Below are positions 47,904 to 58,971 of a DNA stretch of 64,000 nt, piece by piece. The notes beneath the pieces are model-generated. The model ran no database searches, was not told the origin of the DNA, and was given only the letters and a program-made list of their open reading frames with translations. Within the stretch, counting starts at the first letter, position 1; each line of letters starts with the position of its first letter. A program made the position numbers and the translations under genes. This DNA is from VGDP01 sp964530335 (GTDB lineage: Bacteria > Pseudomonadota > Alphaproteobacteria > SP197): positions 1 through 64,000 of the forward strand of contig CAZGYG010000001.1 of the NCBI GenBank assembly GCA_964530335.1. The letters run 5' to 3'.

Positions 47904-49288
47904 CCCGCCTGGATGTAGAGGACGCCGTCCTTGACCACCGCGGTACGCAGGGCGATGCAACTGTCCATCGAGCCGTTGGCTGAGAAGTAGCCGACGCCGC
48001 CGGCGTAGATGCCCCGCCGTTCGACCTCGAGCTCGTCGATGATCTCCATGGCGCGCACCTTGGGCGCGCCGCTGACCGTGCCCGCGGGAAACCCCGCCAT
48101 CAGCGCGTCGATCGCGTCGTGCCGCGGGTCGAGCGCGCCCTCGACGTTGGAGACGATGTGCATGACGTGGCTGTAGTACTCGACGGCGTTGCGCTCGGTG
48201 ACCTCGACGCTGCCGATGCGCGCGACCCGTCCCACGTCGTTGCGCCCGAGATCGAGCAGCATGAGGTGTTCGGCGAGCTCCTTGGGATCGGACAGCAGCT
48301 CGGCGGCGAGCGCCGCGTCCTCGGCCCGGTCGGCGCCGCGCGGGCGGGTGCCGGCGATGGGGCGGATCGTCACCCGGCCGTCGCGCGCGCGCACCAGGAT
48401 CTCGGGGCTCGAGCCGACCACCGCGAAGCCGGCGAAATCGAGGAAGAACAGGAAGGGCGACGGGTTGACGCGGCGCAGGGCGCGATAGAGCGCGAACGGC
48501 GGCAAGGGGAACGGAACCGTGAAGCGCTGGGACAGCACGACCTGAAAGACATCGCCGGCGGCGATGTACTCCTTGGCCCGGCGCACCATGGCGAAGTACG
48601 CGGCCTGCGGCGTGTTCGACACCGGCTCGGGCACTGTCGCGCCGGCCATGGAACGCTGGTGCGGCAGCGCGCGCTCCAGATCGGCCTGGACCTTGGCTAG
48701 CCGCTCGCACGCCGCGTCATAGGCGGCGTGGGCCGCTACCCCGGGCTCGACCCACGCCGGCGTGACGATGGTGATGGTGTCCTCGACGTTGTCGAAAATC
48801 GCCATCACGGTCGGGCGGACGAACAGACCATCGGGCAGGCCGAGCGGCTGGGGCTTGGTCGTCGGCAGCCGCTCGATCAGGCGCACCATTTCGTAGCCCA
48901 TGTAGCCGACCAGCGCCGAGGCCATCGGCGGCAGCCGCTCGGGCAGCTCGATGCGCGAGGCGCGCACCAGGCGGCGCAGCGACGCGATCGCGCCGCCGTC
49001 GTCGGGGACGAAGCCGTCCGGGTCGACGCGCGCGGCGCGGTTGATCTCGGCCCGGTCGCCGACGCAGCGCCAGATCACGTCGGGCTCGAGGCCGATGATC
49101 GAATAGCGCCCGCGCACCGCGCCGCCTTCGACCGATTCGAGCAGGAAGCTGAACGGCCGGCCTTCGGCCAGCTTGAGCATGGCCGAGACCGGCGTCTCCA
49201 GGTCCGCGACCAGGCGGCTCCACACGACCTGGGGCCGCCCTGCCTCGTAGCTGGGCGCGAAGCCGGTGAAATCGGGTTGCGCGCGCAA
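47904..49288 (-). CDS. trpE: anthranilate synthase component I, 3' lost in gap
   Basis: Converts chorismate to anthranilate and is the feedback-regulated entry to the pathway. 461 residues are seen. The LLES tryptophan-binding motif (FSFLLESVEGG) suggests feedback inhibition; the catalytic regions IRPIAGTRPRG, LMLLDLGRNDVGRV and FPAGTVSGAPKVRAMEI are intact. The start is probably the TTG at 49288, since no ATG or GTG gives the family-like MRAQPDFTGFAPSYEAGRPQ terminus; no strong ribosome site is visible. The end is lost in the N gap. Confidence 0.92.
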
Positions 49289-49316
49289 GGGCGTTACGCG
49301 CGCCGACGGCGCCTGG

Positions 49317-51212
49317 TCACAGCAGGGCCTCGAGCGCCTCGCTCAGCACATCGACCGGATACCGGCGATCGAGCAGCGCGCGGAACTGCTCCATCTGTTC
49401 CTGGGCGAAGCTCCGCTCGAGATCGGCCCTGACGGCGGCCAGGCCCTCGGGATCGGCGCCGGAATCGGCGGCCGTGACCGCGCCGACTCGCACCAGCACA
49501 TGGCCGTCGCCGGCCTGCGACGGCGCCGCCAGGATGTCGCCCTCGCGCGCCACGAACAGGCGCTCGAGCAGGTCGGGGGAAAACGGCGCGTCGGCCGCCC
49601 CCGCGGCGCGGCTGAGCGGCGCCGACCGCGCGATCGTGGCGCCGAGCCCGGCGGCCACGGCCTCGAACGCTTCGCCCGCGGCAAGCCGGGCCTGGGCATC
49701 GGCCACGGTCGAGGCCGCGTCGGCGTCACGCGCCTGGTCGCGCCAGTCCGCGATCACCCTGTCATGTGCCTCCGCCAGGGCAATGGGCTGGCTCGGCGTC
49801 ACGCCGTCGACCCGGGCCAGGAAGAAACCGCCGTCGGCGGTCTCGACCATCGCCGCCACCGATCCTTCGGGCGCCTCGAATAGCCTTTCGAGGACCTGAT
49901 CCCTGGGCTCGGGCAGCGCCACGTCGCCGCCTTCCGGGTCGCGCCCGCCGGCGGTGACGGCGGCGACGGTTTGCGTCGCGACGTTCGCGCCGCGCGCCGC
50001 GTCCTCGAGCATGGCGCCGCCGGCCAGCGCGTCCTCGACCTCGTTGGCGACCTCGAAGGCGAGGTCCGTGGCGCGGTCGGCCGCGAGTTCGGCGATCAGG
50101 CCGGCCTTGACCTCGTCGAAGGGCATGGTCGATTCCGGCTCGATCGCCGCGACGCGCAGAACGTGCCACCCGAGCGCGGTTGCGATCGGCGCCGAAACGC
50201 TGGCCGCGGGCAGCGCGAACACGGCTTCGGCGAGGGTCGGAAGGGGCAGTTCCACGGCGGTCAGCGTGCCGAGCGCCGTCTGGTCCGGGCTCTGGCCCAC
50301 GGACGCCGCGACCGCGGCGAAGTCTTCGCCGGCGGCCAGGCGCGCGACGATGGCCTCGGCGGCGGCCTTGTCGGGCGCCAGGATCTGCTCGACCGTGCGC
50401 CGCTCGGGCCGGCGGAACGAATCGATCCGCTGGTCGTAGAGCGCCTTGACCTCGTCGTCGCCGACGCCGACCTCGGCCACAAGATCGAGCGGGTGCAGCC
50501 ACAGGTACGTGATCGAGCGGTATTCCGGCGCGGTATAGCGGTCGATGTGCGCGCCGTAGAACTCCTGGAGCGTCGCCTCGTCCGGGTCGGGGGGCAGCGG
50601 ACGACTCGCGGCGGTCACCACCAGGTAGTCGGCGACGCGCGCTTCGTGGCGGATCGCGTAGATGCGCTCGGCCAGCGTCGCCGGGACGTTGGCCACGGCG
50701 GTGACCGAACCGACCATTTGGCGGCCCACCAGATCGGCCCGCAGCAAGGCCACGTAGGAGGCTTCGCTCATCTCCCGCTGGGCCAGCCGGCCGAGGAACA
50801 GGTCCTGGCTGAAGGCGCCCGCCGAGTCGTGGAACGCGGAATTGCCGAGCACGTCCCGGCGGATCGCGTCGTCCCCGACCGCGAGGCCAAGCCGCTCGCT
50901 CTGCAGCGCGATCTGGGTGCCGGTCGCCAGCCTCTCGATGGTGCCGAGCGCGACCATCATCTTGGTTGCCGGGTCGGCGTCGAAGCTGGCGCCGAGCATG
51001 GCGCGGACCCGGGTCGCGTCGGCCTGGTATTCGCGGCCGAAGGTCGGGGTGTCGATGTCGACGCCGCCGACGCTGGCGATCGCGTTGCTCGACCGGCCGC
51101 GCAGCATGCTGCCCGGATCGGACCAGATGCCGACGCCGAACAGGGCGGCCAGCATGAGCAGGAAGATGCGGACGACCCAGGTGCCCGCGCTCTTGCGGAT
51201 CGATCTCAGCAT
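49317..51212 (-). CDS. ppiD: PpiD-type peptidyl-prolyl isomerase/periplasmic chaperone
   Basis: Membrane-anchored periplasmic folding factor near the SecYEG exit; 631 aa. One N-terminal helix (WVVRIFLLMLAALFGVGIW) is followed by a SurA_N-like chaperone domain and a parvulin domain (about 240-370), as judged by the repeated LAAGEDFAAVAASVGQSP-type lobe. A second similar lobe follows later. The ATG at 51212 starts MLRSIRKSAGTW and is preferred over much longer openings through the intergenic region. It precedes trpE by 28 nt and diverges from tpiA. Confidence 0.88.
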   Translation of the reverse strand: MLRSIRKSAGTWVVRIFLLMLAALFGVGIWSDPGSMLRGRSSNAIASVGGVDIDTPTFGREYQADATRVRAMLGASFDADPATKMMVALGTIERLATGTQIALQSERLGLAVGDDAIRRDVLGNSAFHDSAGAFSQDLFLGRLAQREMSEASYVALLRADLVGRQMVGSVTAVANVPATLAERIYAIRHEARVADYLVVTAASRPLPPDPDEATLQEFYGAHIDRYTAPEYRSITYLWLHPLDLVAEVGVGDDEVKALYDQRIDSFRRPERRTVEQILAPDKAAAEAIVARLAAGEDFAAVAASVGQSPDQTALGTLTAVELPLPTLAEAVFALPAASVSAPIATALGWHVLRVAAIEPESTMPFDEVKAGLIAELAADRATDLAFEVANEVEDALAGGAMLEDAARGANVATQTVAAVTAGGRDPEGGDVALPEPRDQVLERLFEAPEGSVAAMVETADGGFFLARVDGVTPSQPIALAEAHDRVIADWRDQARDADAASTVADAQARLAAGEAFEAVAAGLGATIARSAPLSRAAGAADAPFSPDLLERLFVAREGDILAAPSQAGDGHVLVRVGAVTAADSGADPEGLAAVRADLERSFAQEQMEQFRALLDRRYPVDVLSEALEALL

Positions 51213-51384
51213 ATCGGTGGAAACCCGTGAACCAGGGCGACGAAACCAGGGTGACGTTGGCGCGCCGGATGGCGAGCGCACGGGCATCATAGGGCGCCGT
51301 TCCGGCCAGTCGCAACGGCCGCGTCGGTTGGCGTCGTTTGGCCGCCGTGTTAGGTAGGCGCCGACAAGCCACGAATGCCGCGCC

Positions 51385-52149
51385 ATGGCCGAACCGCCGC
51401 GCCGGTTGATTGCCGGCAACTGGAAGATGAACGGCCTTACGGCCGATGCCTTCTGGCGCGCCCGGGCGCTGACGACGGCGCTCGCGGCGGCGCCGCTGGT
51501 GTGCGACGTGCTGGTTTGTCCGCCGGCGACGCTGATCAGCATGCTGGCGAAGGCGCTCGCCCCGACGGCGGTCCTGCTCGGCGGCCAGGACTGCCACGCC
51601 GACGATCAAGGGGCATTCACCGGCGACATCTCGGCGTCGATGCTGGCGGACCTCGGTTGCACCGCCGTCATCGTCGGCCACTCCGAACGGCGCCGCGACC
51701 ACGGCGAGGACGATGCCAAGGTGCGGGCCAAGGCGATGGCCGCGCACCGTGCCGGACTCATCGCCGTCGTGTGCATCGGCGAAAGCGAGGCCGAGCGCGA
51801 CGCCGAGCGGACCGACGAGGTGGTCACCGCCCAGGTGGCGGGCTCGCTGCCCCACGGCGCCACGTCGGCCAATACGGTCGTCGCCTACGAACCGCTATGG
51901 GCCATTGGTACCGGACGCACCCCCATGCGCATCCAGATCGCCCATGTCCATACCCGGCTGCGCGAGGTTCTCGTGGAACGGTTCGGCCCCCAGGATGGCC
52001 ATATGCGGCTGCTCTACGGCGGCTCGCTCAGCGCGCGGAACGCGGCCGAAATCCTGGCGATCGAAAACGTCGATGGCGCCCTGGTCGGCGGCGCGAGTCT
52101 CAAGGTCGAGGACTTCGTCGCGATCTGCCGACGTTGCGCGCTCCTGTAG
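51385..52149 (+). CDS. tpiA: triosephosphate isomerase
   Basis: Interconverts DHAP and glyceraldehyde-3-phosphate; TIM-barrel, 254 aa. Catalytic residues are K14 (GNWKMNG), H99 (VGHSERR) and E169 (AYEPLWAIGTGR). It is divergent from ppiD; the 172-nt space between them should hold both promoters, but no convincing elements were read. secG follows after 45 nt, the order seen in many alphaproteobacteria. Confidence 0.97.
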   Translation: MAEPPRRLIAGNWKMNGLTADAFWRARALTTALAAAPLVCDVLVCPPATLISMLAKALAPTAVLLGGQDCHADDQGAFTGDISASMLADLGCTAVIVGHSERRRDHGEDDAKVRAKAMAAHRAGLIAVVCIGESEAERDAERTDEVVTAQVAGSLPHGATSANTVVAYEPLWAIGTGRTPMRIQIAHVHTRLREVLVERFGPQDGHMRLLYGGSLSARNAAEILAIENVDGALVGGASLKVEDFVAICRRCALL

Positions 52150-52194
52150 GGGCGTGGTACACGCAGCGCGCGCCGCTGGGCCGCTCACCGTGCC

Positions 52195-52521
52195 ATGCAA
52201 ACCGTCCTCGTCGTATTTCAGGTCCTGACCGCGATCGCGCTGGTCGGCGTGGTCCTGCTGCAACGCAGCGAGGGCGGCGGACTCGGCATGAGTTCCGGCG
52301 GCATGGGCGGGTTCCTATCGGGCCGTGGCCAGGCCAGCCTGCTGACCCGCGTCACGGCCGGGCTGGCCACCGCGTTCATGGTCCTGTCGCTGGCCCTGGC
52401 GCTGGTTTCGCGCGAATCGTCGCGCCCGACCTCGATCATGGAAGGCGCCCCGGCCTCCGAGTCGACGACGCCGACCGAACCGCCCGCACCCGCCGAGCCC
52501 ACCGTTCCCGTCGCCGAGTAG
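52195..52521 (+). CDS. secG: preprotein translocase subunit SecG
   Basis: Small stimulatory subunit of the SecYEG channel; 108 aa with two hydrophobic segments (about 3-21 and 54-72) joined by the typical glycine-rich loop EGGGLGMSSGGMGGFLSGRG. The tail is low-complexity Pro/Ala/Glu. It lies between tpiA and pyrG on the same strand. Confidence 0.93.
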   Translation: MQTVLVVFQVLTAIALVGVVLLQRSEGGGLGMSSGGMGGFLSGRGQASLLTRVTAGLATAFMVLSLALALVSRESSRPTSIMEGAPASESTTPTEPPAPAEPTVPVAE

Positions 52522-52573
52522 CCCAGCGCATGGCATGCTGCGTCGGCGGCGAATCGTGGTAGGGTTCCCGCCC

Positions 52574-54202
52574 GTGACGCGCTACGTCTTCATCACGGGC
52601 GGGGTTTCCTCGTCACTCGGCAAGGGACTCGCCGCCGCGGCGCTGGGTGCGCTGCTGCAGGCCCGCGGCTACAGCGTCCGGCTGCGCAAGCTCGATCCAT
52701 ACCTCAACGTCGATCCGGGAACCATGAGCCCGTATCAGCACGGCGAGGTCTACGTCACCGACGACGGCGCCGAGACCGATCTGGACCTCGGGCACTACGA
52801 ACGGTTCACTGGCGTTCCGGCCCGGCGCAGCGACAGTCAGACCGCCGGAAAGGTCTATTCCGAGGTGATCCGGCGCGAACGTCGCGGCGACTATCTGGGC
52901 GGCACGGTCCAGGTCATCCCGCACGTCACCGACGTGATCAAGGAGATGATCCAGGCCGACCACGACGGCGTCGATTTCCTGTTGTGCGAGATCGGCGGCA
53001 CCGTCGGCGACATCGAAGGCCTGCCGTTCCTCGAGGCGATCCGCCAGCTCGCCAACGACCTGCCGCGCCGCCACGCGGTGTTCGTGCACCTGACGTTGAT
53101 GCCTTACGTGCGCGCGGCCGGCGAGCTCAAGACCAAGCCGACCCAGCACTCGGTCAAGGAGCTGCGCTCGATCGGCATCCAGCCCGACGTGCTGCTGTGC
53201 CGCTGCGACCGGGCCATCCCCGAATCCGCCCGGCGCAAGATCGCGCTGTTCTGCAACGTGCGGCCCGAAGCGGTGATCCCGGCCGTCGACGCCGACGTGA
53301 TCTACGAGGTTCCCGTCACCTACCACGCGGCCGGGTTCGACCGGCAGGTGCTGGCCGCCTTCGGCATCGAGGACGCGCCGGAGCCCGATCTCGGCCGCTG
53401 GGGCGATATCGCGCGGCGCATACGCGAACCGGACGGCGAGGTTTCGATCGCCGTGGTCGGCAAGTACACCGGCCTGCTCGATGCCTACAAGTCGCTGGCC
53501 GAGGCCCTGGCCCACGGCGGCATTGCCAACGACGTGAAGGTCAACCTCAAGTGGATCGATTCCGAGGTCTTCGAGCGCGAGGACGTGGTCGACACCTTGC
53601 AATCGGTCAACGGCATACTGGTCCCCGGCGGCTTCGGCGAACGCGGCACCGAAGGCAAGATCGCGGCGGCCACCTTCGCGCGCCAGCGCGAGGTCCCGTA
53701 CTTCGGCATCTGCTTCGGCATGCACATGGCGGTCATCGAAGTCGCGCGCAACCTGGCCGGGCTCGAGGGCGCCTCGACCACCGAGTTCGGCGCCACGCCC
53801 CATCCGGTCGTCGGGCTGATGACCGAATGGATGCGCGGCAACCTGGTCGAGCGCCGCGGCGCCGGCGACAACCTGGGCGGCACCATGCGGCTCGGGGCCT
53901 ACGACTGCGACCTTGCGCCGGACAGCCTGGTGGCCGAGGCCTACGGCACGACCAGGATCAGCGAGCGCCATCGCCACCGCTACGAGATCAACATCAACTA
54001 CCGCGACCAGCTCGAAGCGCAGGGCCTGCGCTTCTCCGGCATGTCGCCCGATGGCCTGCTGCCCGAGATCGTCGAGCTCGCGAAACATCCCTGGTTCATC
54101 GGCGTCCAGTTCCACCCCGAGCTCAAGTCCAAGCCGTTCGCGCCGCACCCGCTGTTCACCTCGTTCGTCAAGGCGGCGGTGGCGAACTCCCGGCTCGTCT
54201 AG
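52574..54202 (+). CDS. pyrG: CTP synthase
   Basis: Aminates UTP to CTP using glutamine; 542 aa, the standard length. The amidoligase domain starts YVFITGGVSSSLGKGLAAA; the C-terminal glutaminase has its nucleophile in PYFGICFGMH and the His/Glu pair in GVQFHPELKSKP. The GTG at 52574 is chosen because it gives the invariant N-terminus; an earlier in-frame ATG adds 13 atypical residues. kdsA starts 2 nt after the stop. Confidence 0.97.
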   Translation: MTRYVFITGGVSSSLGKGLAAAALGALLQARGYSVRLRKLDPYLNVDPGTMSPYQHGEVYVTDDGAETDLDLGHYERFTGVPARRSDSQTAGKVYSEVIRRERRGDYLGGTVQVIPHVTDVIKEMIQADHDGVDFLLCEIGGTVGDIEGLPFLEAIRQLANDLPRRHAVFVHLTLMPYVRAAGELKTKPTQHSVKELRSIGIQPDVLLCRCDRAIPESARRKIALFCNVRPEAVIPAVDADVIYEVPVTYHAAGFDRQVLAAFGIEDAPEPDLGRWGDIARRIREPDGEVSIAVVGKYTGLLDAYKSLAEALAHGGIANDVKVNLKWIDSEVFEREDVVDTLQSVNGILVPGGFGERGTEGKIAAATFARQREVPYFGICFGMHMAVIEVARNLAGLEGASTTEFGATPHPVVGLMTEWMRGNLVERRGAGDNLGGTMRLGAYDCDLAPDSLVAEAYGTTRISERHRHRYEININYRDQLEAQGLRFSGMSPDGLLPEIVELAKHPWFIGVQFHPELKSKPFAPHPLFTSFVKAAVANSRLV

Positions 54203-54204
54203 CC

Positions 54205-55041
54205 ATGACCGCGCCGCGCACCGTCAACGTCGGCCAGGTGGCGTTCGGCAACGATCGGCCGCTCGCCCTGATCGCCGGGCCGTGCCAGATCGAAAGCCGC
54301 ACTCTCGCGCTCGAGACCGCCCACGCGCTCGTCGAGATGACCGCCAAGGCCTCGATCGGGCTCGTCTACAAGTCGAGCTACGACAAGGCCAACCGCACCA
54401 GCCTCGCCGGCAAGCGCGGCATTGGCATGGCGAAGGGGCTGGCGATCCTGGCCGAGGTGCGCGAGACCTACGGTTGCCCGGTGCTGACCGACGTGCACGA
54501 GCCCGGGCAGTGCGCGGCGGTCGCCGAGGCGGTGGACGTGCTGCAAATCCCGGCGTTCCTGTGCCGCCAGACCGATCTCCTGGTGGCGGCGGCGCGGACG
54601 GGCCGCGCGGTCAACGTCAAGAAGGGCCAGTTCCTGGCGCCGTGGGACATGATCCACGTCGTCGCCAAGGTGACGGAGAGCGGCAACGACCGGGTGCTGG
54701 TGACCGAGCGCGGGGTCTCGTTCGGCTACAACACCCTGGTTTCAGACCTGCGCGCCCTGCCGATCCTCGCCGAGATGGGGTTTCCGGTCGTGTTCGACGC
54801 CACCCATTCGGTGCAGCAGCCGGGCGGGCAGGGCGGCGCCAGCGGCGGCGAGCGGCGGTTCGCCCCGTTGCTGGCGCGCGCGGCCGTCGCCGTCGGCGTC
54901 GCGGCCGTGTTCATCGAGACCCATCCCGATCCGGACCACGCGCCGTCCGACGGGCCCAACATGATGGCGCTGGCGGACATGCCGGAGGTGCTCGAACGGC
55001 TGGTCGAGTTCGACCGGCTGGCGAAACGTCCGACCCAATAA
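54205..55041 (+). CDS. kdsA: 3-deoxy-8-phosphooctulonate synthase
   Basis: Makes Kdo-8-phosphate from PEP and arabinose-5-phosphate for the LPS inner core; 278 aa TIM-barrel. IAGPCQIESR carries a Cys (C27) at the position that distinguishes the metal-dependent class from the E. coli type, which has Asn there. VYKSSYDKANRTS, VNVKKGQF and VFDATHSVQQPG are also typical. The ATG at 54205 is 2 nt after pyrG. Confidence 0.96.
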   Translation: MTAPRTVNVGQVAFGNDRPLALIAGPCQIESRTLALETAHALVEMTAKASIGLVYKSSYDKANRTSLAGKRGIGMAKGLAILAEVRETYGCPVLTDVHEPGQCAAVAEAVDVLQIPAFLCRQTDLLVAAARTGRAVNVKKGQFLAPWDMIHVVAKVTESGNDRVLVTERGVSFGYNTLVSDLRALPILAEMGFPVVFDATHSVQQPGGQGGASGGERRFAPLLARAAVAVGVAAVFIETHPDPDHAPSDGPNMMALADMPEVLERLVEFDRLAKRPTQ

Positions 55042-55123
55042 GCACGCCTCGCCCGGCAAACCATGGCGCGCCTGGGTTATCCCGTCCTATAACGCCACGC
55101 AGATCGTTGTGGATTGGGACGCC

Positions 55124-56431
<1,308 letters not shown>

Positions 56432-56443
56432 TTCAGTCGGGCC

Positions 56444-56779
56444 ATGACCCGCCACGCCAAGAGCGCAACCCGCAACCTGGCCGAACGGCTCAGGCGTCAC
56501 GCCGGGGCCTTCATCGGCATCTGCGCGCTGACCTATTTCGGCTACCACCTGACGCTTGGCGAACGTGGGCTCGGCGCCTGGACGCGGCTGTCCGACGAGC
56601 TCGCGACGGCCGAGGCCGAAACGGAGTCGAGCTTGGCGGCGGAACGCGAGCTCGAGCATCGCGTCGGCCTGATGCGTTCGGAGAGCCTCGATCCGGACCT
56701 GCTGGACGAGCAGGTGCGCGCCACCTTCGGCTACATACGCGCCGACGAAGTCGTCATCTACGACGCCCCGGCGCAGTAA
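56444..56779 (+). CDS. ftsB: FtsB/DivIC family septum formation protein
   Basis: Small bitopic divisome protein; 111 aa. A basic N-terminus, one membrane helix (about 21-36, FIGICALTYFGYHLTL) and a short charged coiled coil (about 46-75) match FtsB. The position between eno and pdhA is the usual alphaproteobacterial one. Sequence conservation in this family is weak, so the call rests on topology and context. Confidence 0.85.
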   Translation: MTRHAKSATRNLAERLRRHAGAFIGICALTYFGYHLTLGERGLGAWTRLSDELATAEAETESSLAAERELEHRVGLMRSESLDPDLLDEQVRATFGYIRADEVVIYDAPAQ

Positions 56780-56938
56780 GTCGTGCGCCCGGCGTAATCT
56801 TTAGGGAAAGTTCCCTCGACCGAGTGGGACGATGCCCACCGGCGGCCGCGCGTCGGCTTGCCCGGATTCCGCCCGCGGCGTAACGTGACCCCGCCTTGTT
56901 CGCGAGGCGCGGCCCATCCCCACCTTTGAGGCACCGGC

Positions 56939-57949
56939 GTGGCGACGGCGCGGAAATCCAAGAACCTCGACGCCGAGGCCCAGGCGCCGACCGGCGAGGA
57001 ATTGCTGACCTATTACAGCGAGATGCTGCTCATGCGGCGTTTCGAGGAACGCGCCGGCCAGATGTACGGCATGGGTCTGATCGGCGGGTTCTGCCACCTC
57101 TACATCGGGCAGGAGGCGGTGGTCGTCGGCCTCGAGCACGCCATCCGGCCGACCGATTACGTCATCACCAGCTATCGCGACCACGCCCACATGCTGGCCC
57201 GTGGCATGGATCCGAAGGGGGTGATGGCCGAGCTGACCGGGCGGAGCGGCGGCTATTCGAAGGGCAAAGGCGGCTCGATGCACATGTTCTCGACCGAGCG
57301 CCGATTTTACGGCGGCCACGGCATCGTCGGCGCGCAGGTGCCGCTCGGCACCGGGCTCGCGTTCGCCGCCAAGTACCGGGGCGAGGACGCGGTCTGCCTG
57401 ACCTACTTCGGCGAAGGCGCCTCGAACCAGGGCCAGGTCTACGAGTCCTTCAACATGGCGAGCCTGTGGAAGCTGCCCGTGGTGTACGTGATCGAGAACA
57501 ACCAGTACGCCATGGGCACCGCGATCACGCGGACCAAGGCGGGCACCGAGCTTCACCAGCGGGGCGAGGCGTTCGGCATTCCCGGCATGGTCGCCGACGG
57601 CATGGACGTGCTGGCCATGAAGGCGGCGGGCGACCAGGCGGTGGCGCACGCGCGCTCGGGCCAGGGACCGATCCTCCTGGAGGCGCGCACCTATCGCTAC
57701 CGCGGCCATTCCATGTCCGACCCGGCCAAGTATCGGACCAGGGAGGAGGTCGCCAAGATGCGCAGCGAGCGCGACCCGATCGAGCAGGTGCGCGCGCGCA
57801 TCGTGGACGGCGGCTTCGCCGACGACGTCCGGCTCAAGGACATCGACCGCGAGGTCAAGACGTTGGTCGCCGAGGCCGCCGAGTTCGCGCAGCAGAGCCC
57901 CGAGCCGGACGCGGCCGAGCTCATGACCGACGTTCTCGCGGACGCCTGA
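56939..57949 (+). CDS. pdhA: pyruvate dehydrogenase E1 component subunit alpha
   Basis: Thiamine-diphosphate half of the heterotetrameric E1, which decarboxylates pyruvate; 336 aa. The ThDP motif runs from YFGEGASNQGQVYESFN to VIENNQYAMGT. The phosphorylation-loop-like RYRGHSMSDPAKYR is the conserved substrate loop. GTG start at 56939 after a 159-nt gap from ftsB that probably includes the pdh promoter. pdhB follows after 15 nt. Confidence 0.96.
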   Translation: MATARKSKNLDAEAQAPTGEELLTYYSEMLLMRRFEERAGQMYGMGLIGGFCHLYIGQEAVVVGLEHAIRPTDYVITSYRDHAHMLARGMDPKGVMAELTGRSGGYSKGKGGSMHMFSTERRFYGGHGIVGAQVPLGTGLAFAAKYRGEDAVCLTYFGEGASNQGQVYESFNMASLWKLPVVYVIENNQYAMGTAITRTKAGTELHQRGEAFGIPGMVADGMDVLAMKAAGDQAVAHARSGQGPILLEARTYRYRGHSMSDPAKYRTREEVAKMRSERDPIEQVRARIVDGGFADDVRLKDIDREVKTLVAEAAEFAQQSPEPDAAELMTDVLADA

Positions 57950-57964
57950 CCGGGGGAGGGGCGG

Positions 57965-58948
57965 TTGGCCGTCGTGACCGTGCGCGAGGCCCTGCGCGAC
58001 GCCATGGCCGAGGAGATGCGCCGCGACGAAGCCGTCTTCCTGATGGGCGAGGAGGTCGGGCAATACCAGGGCGCCTACAAGGTGAGCCAGGGCCTGCTCG
58101 AGGAATTCGGCGACCGCCGGGTGATCGACACCCCGATCACCGAACACGGGTTTTGCGGCATCGGCGTCGGCGCGGCGCTGGCCGGGCTCAGGCCGGTGAT
58201 CGAGTTCATGACCTTCAACTTCGCCATGCAGGCAATCGACCAGATCGTCAATTCCGCCGCCAAGACGCGCTACATGTCGGGCGGCCAGGCGGCGTGCCCG
58301 ATCGTGTTTCGCGGGCCCAACGGCGCCGCCTCGCGCGTCGCCGCCCAGCATTCCCAGTGCTACGCGAGCTGGTACGGCCATGTGCCTGGGCTCAAGGTCG
58401 TCGCGCCCTACGGCGCCGCCGACGCCAAGGGGCTGCTCAAGTCGGCGATCCGCGATCCGAACCCGGTCATCTTCCTGGAGAACGAAATTCTCTATGGCCG
58501 CAGCTTCGAGGTGCCCGACGATCCGGACCATGTGGTGCCCATCGGCCAGGCCAGCGTCGCGCGCGCAGGCGCGGACGTGACCATCGTCGGCTTCGGGATC
58601 GCGGTCGGTTATGCGCTCGATGCGGCCGAAGCGCTGGCCGGCGACGGCATCGCGGCCGAGGTCATCGACCTGCGCACCATCCGGCCGCTCGACGCGGCGA
58701 CCATCGCGGCGTCGGTCGCCAGGACGCACCGCCTGGTCACCGTCGAGGAAGGCTGGTCGTTCGCCGGGATCGGCGCCGAGATCGCCGCGCTCGCCATGGA
58801 GGGCATGTTCGACGAGCTCGACGCGCCCGTCGCGCGGGTGCATGGGGTCGACGTGCCGCTGCCCTACGCGGCGAACCTGGAGAAGCTGGCGCTGCCCGAC
58901 GCTCAGCGCGTCGTCCAGGCGGCGAAGGCTGTGTGTTACCGCACCTGA
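57965..58948 (+). CDS. pdhB: pyruvate dehydrogenase E1 component subunit beta
   Basis: Beta subunit of E1, 327 aa. VREALRDAMAEEMRRDEAVF and the NSAAKTRYMSGGQ segment are typical. Unlike many alphaproteobacterial PdhB proteins it has no N-terminal lipoyl domain: the protein starts directly at the transketolase fold. The TTG at 57965 lies just after GGGGAGGGGCGG and gives the family-like MAVVTVREAL; a GTG at 57974 is the alternative start. Confidence 0.95.
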   Translation: MAVVTVREALRDAMAEEMRRDEAVFLMGEEVGQYQGAYKVSQGLLEEFGDRRVIDTPITEHGFCGIGVGAALAGLRPVIEFMTFNFAMQAIDQIVNSAAKTRYMSGGQAACPIVFRGPNGAASRVAAQHSQCYASWYGHVPGLKVVAPYGAADAKGLLKSAIRDPNPVIFLENEILYGRSFEVPDDPDHVVPIGQASVARAGADVTIVGFGIAVGYALDAAEALAGDGIAAEVIDLRTIRPLDAATIAASVARTHRLVTVEEGWSFAGIGAEIAALAMEGMFDELDAPVARVHGVDVPLPYAANLEKLALPDAQRVVQAAKAVCYRT

Positions 58949-58971
58949 CCCGTGAAATTGGGAACTCGCCG

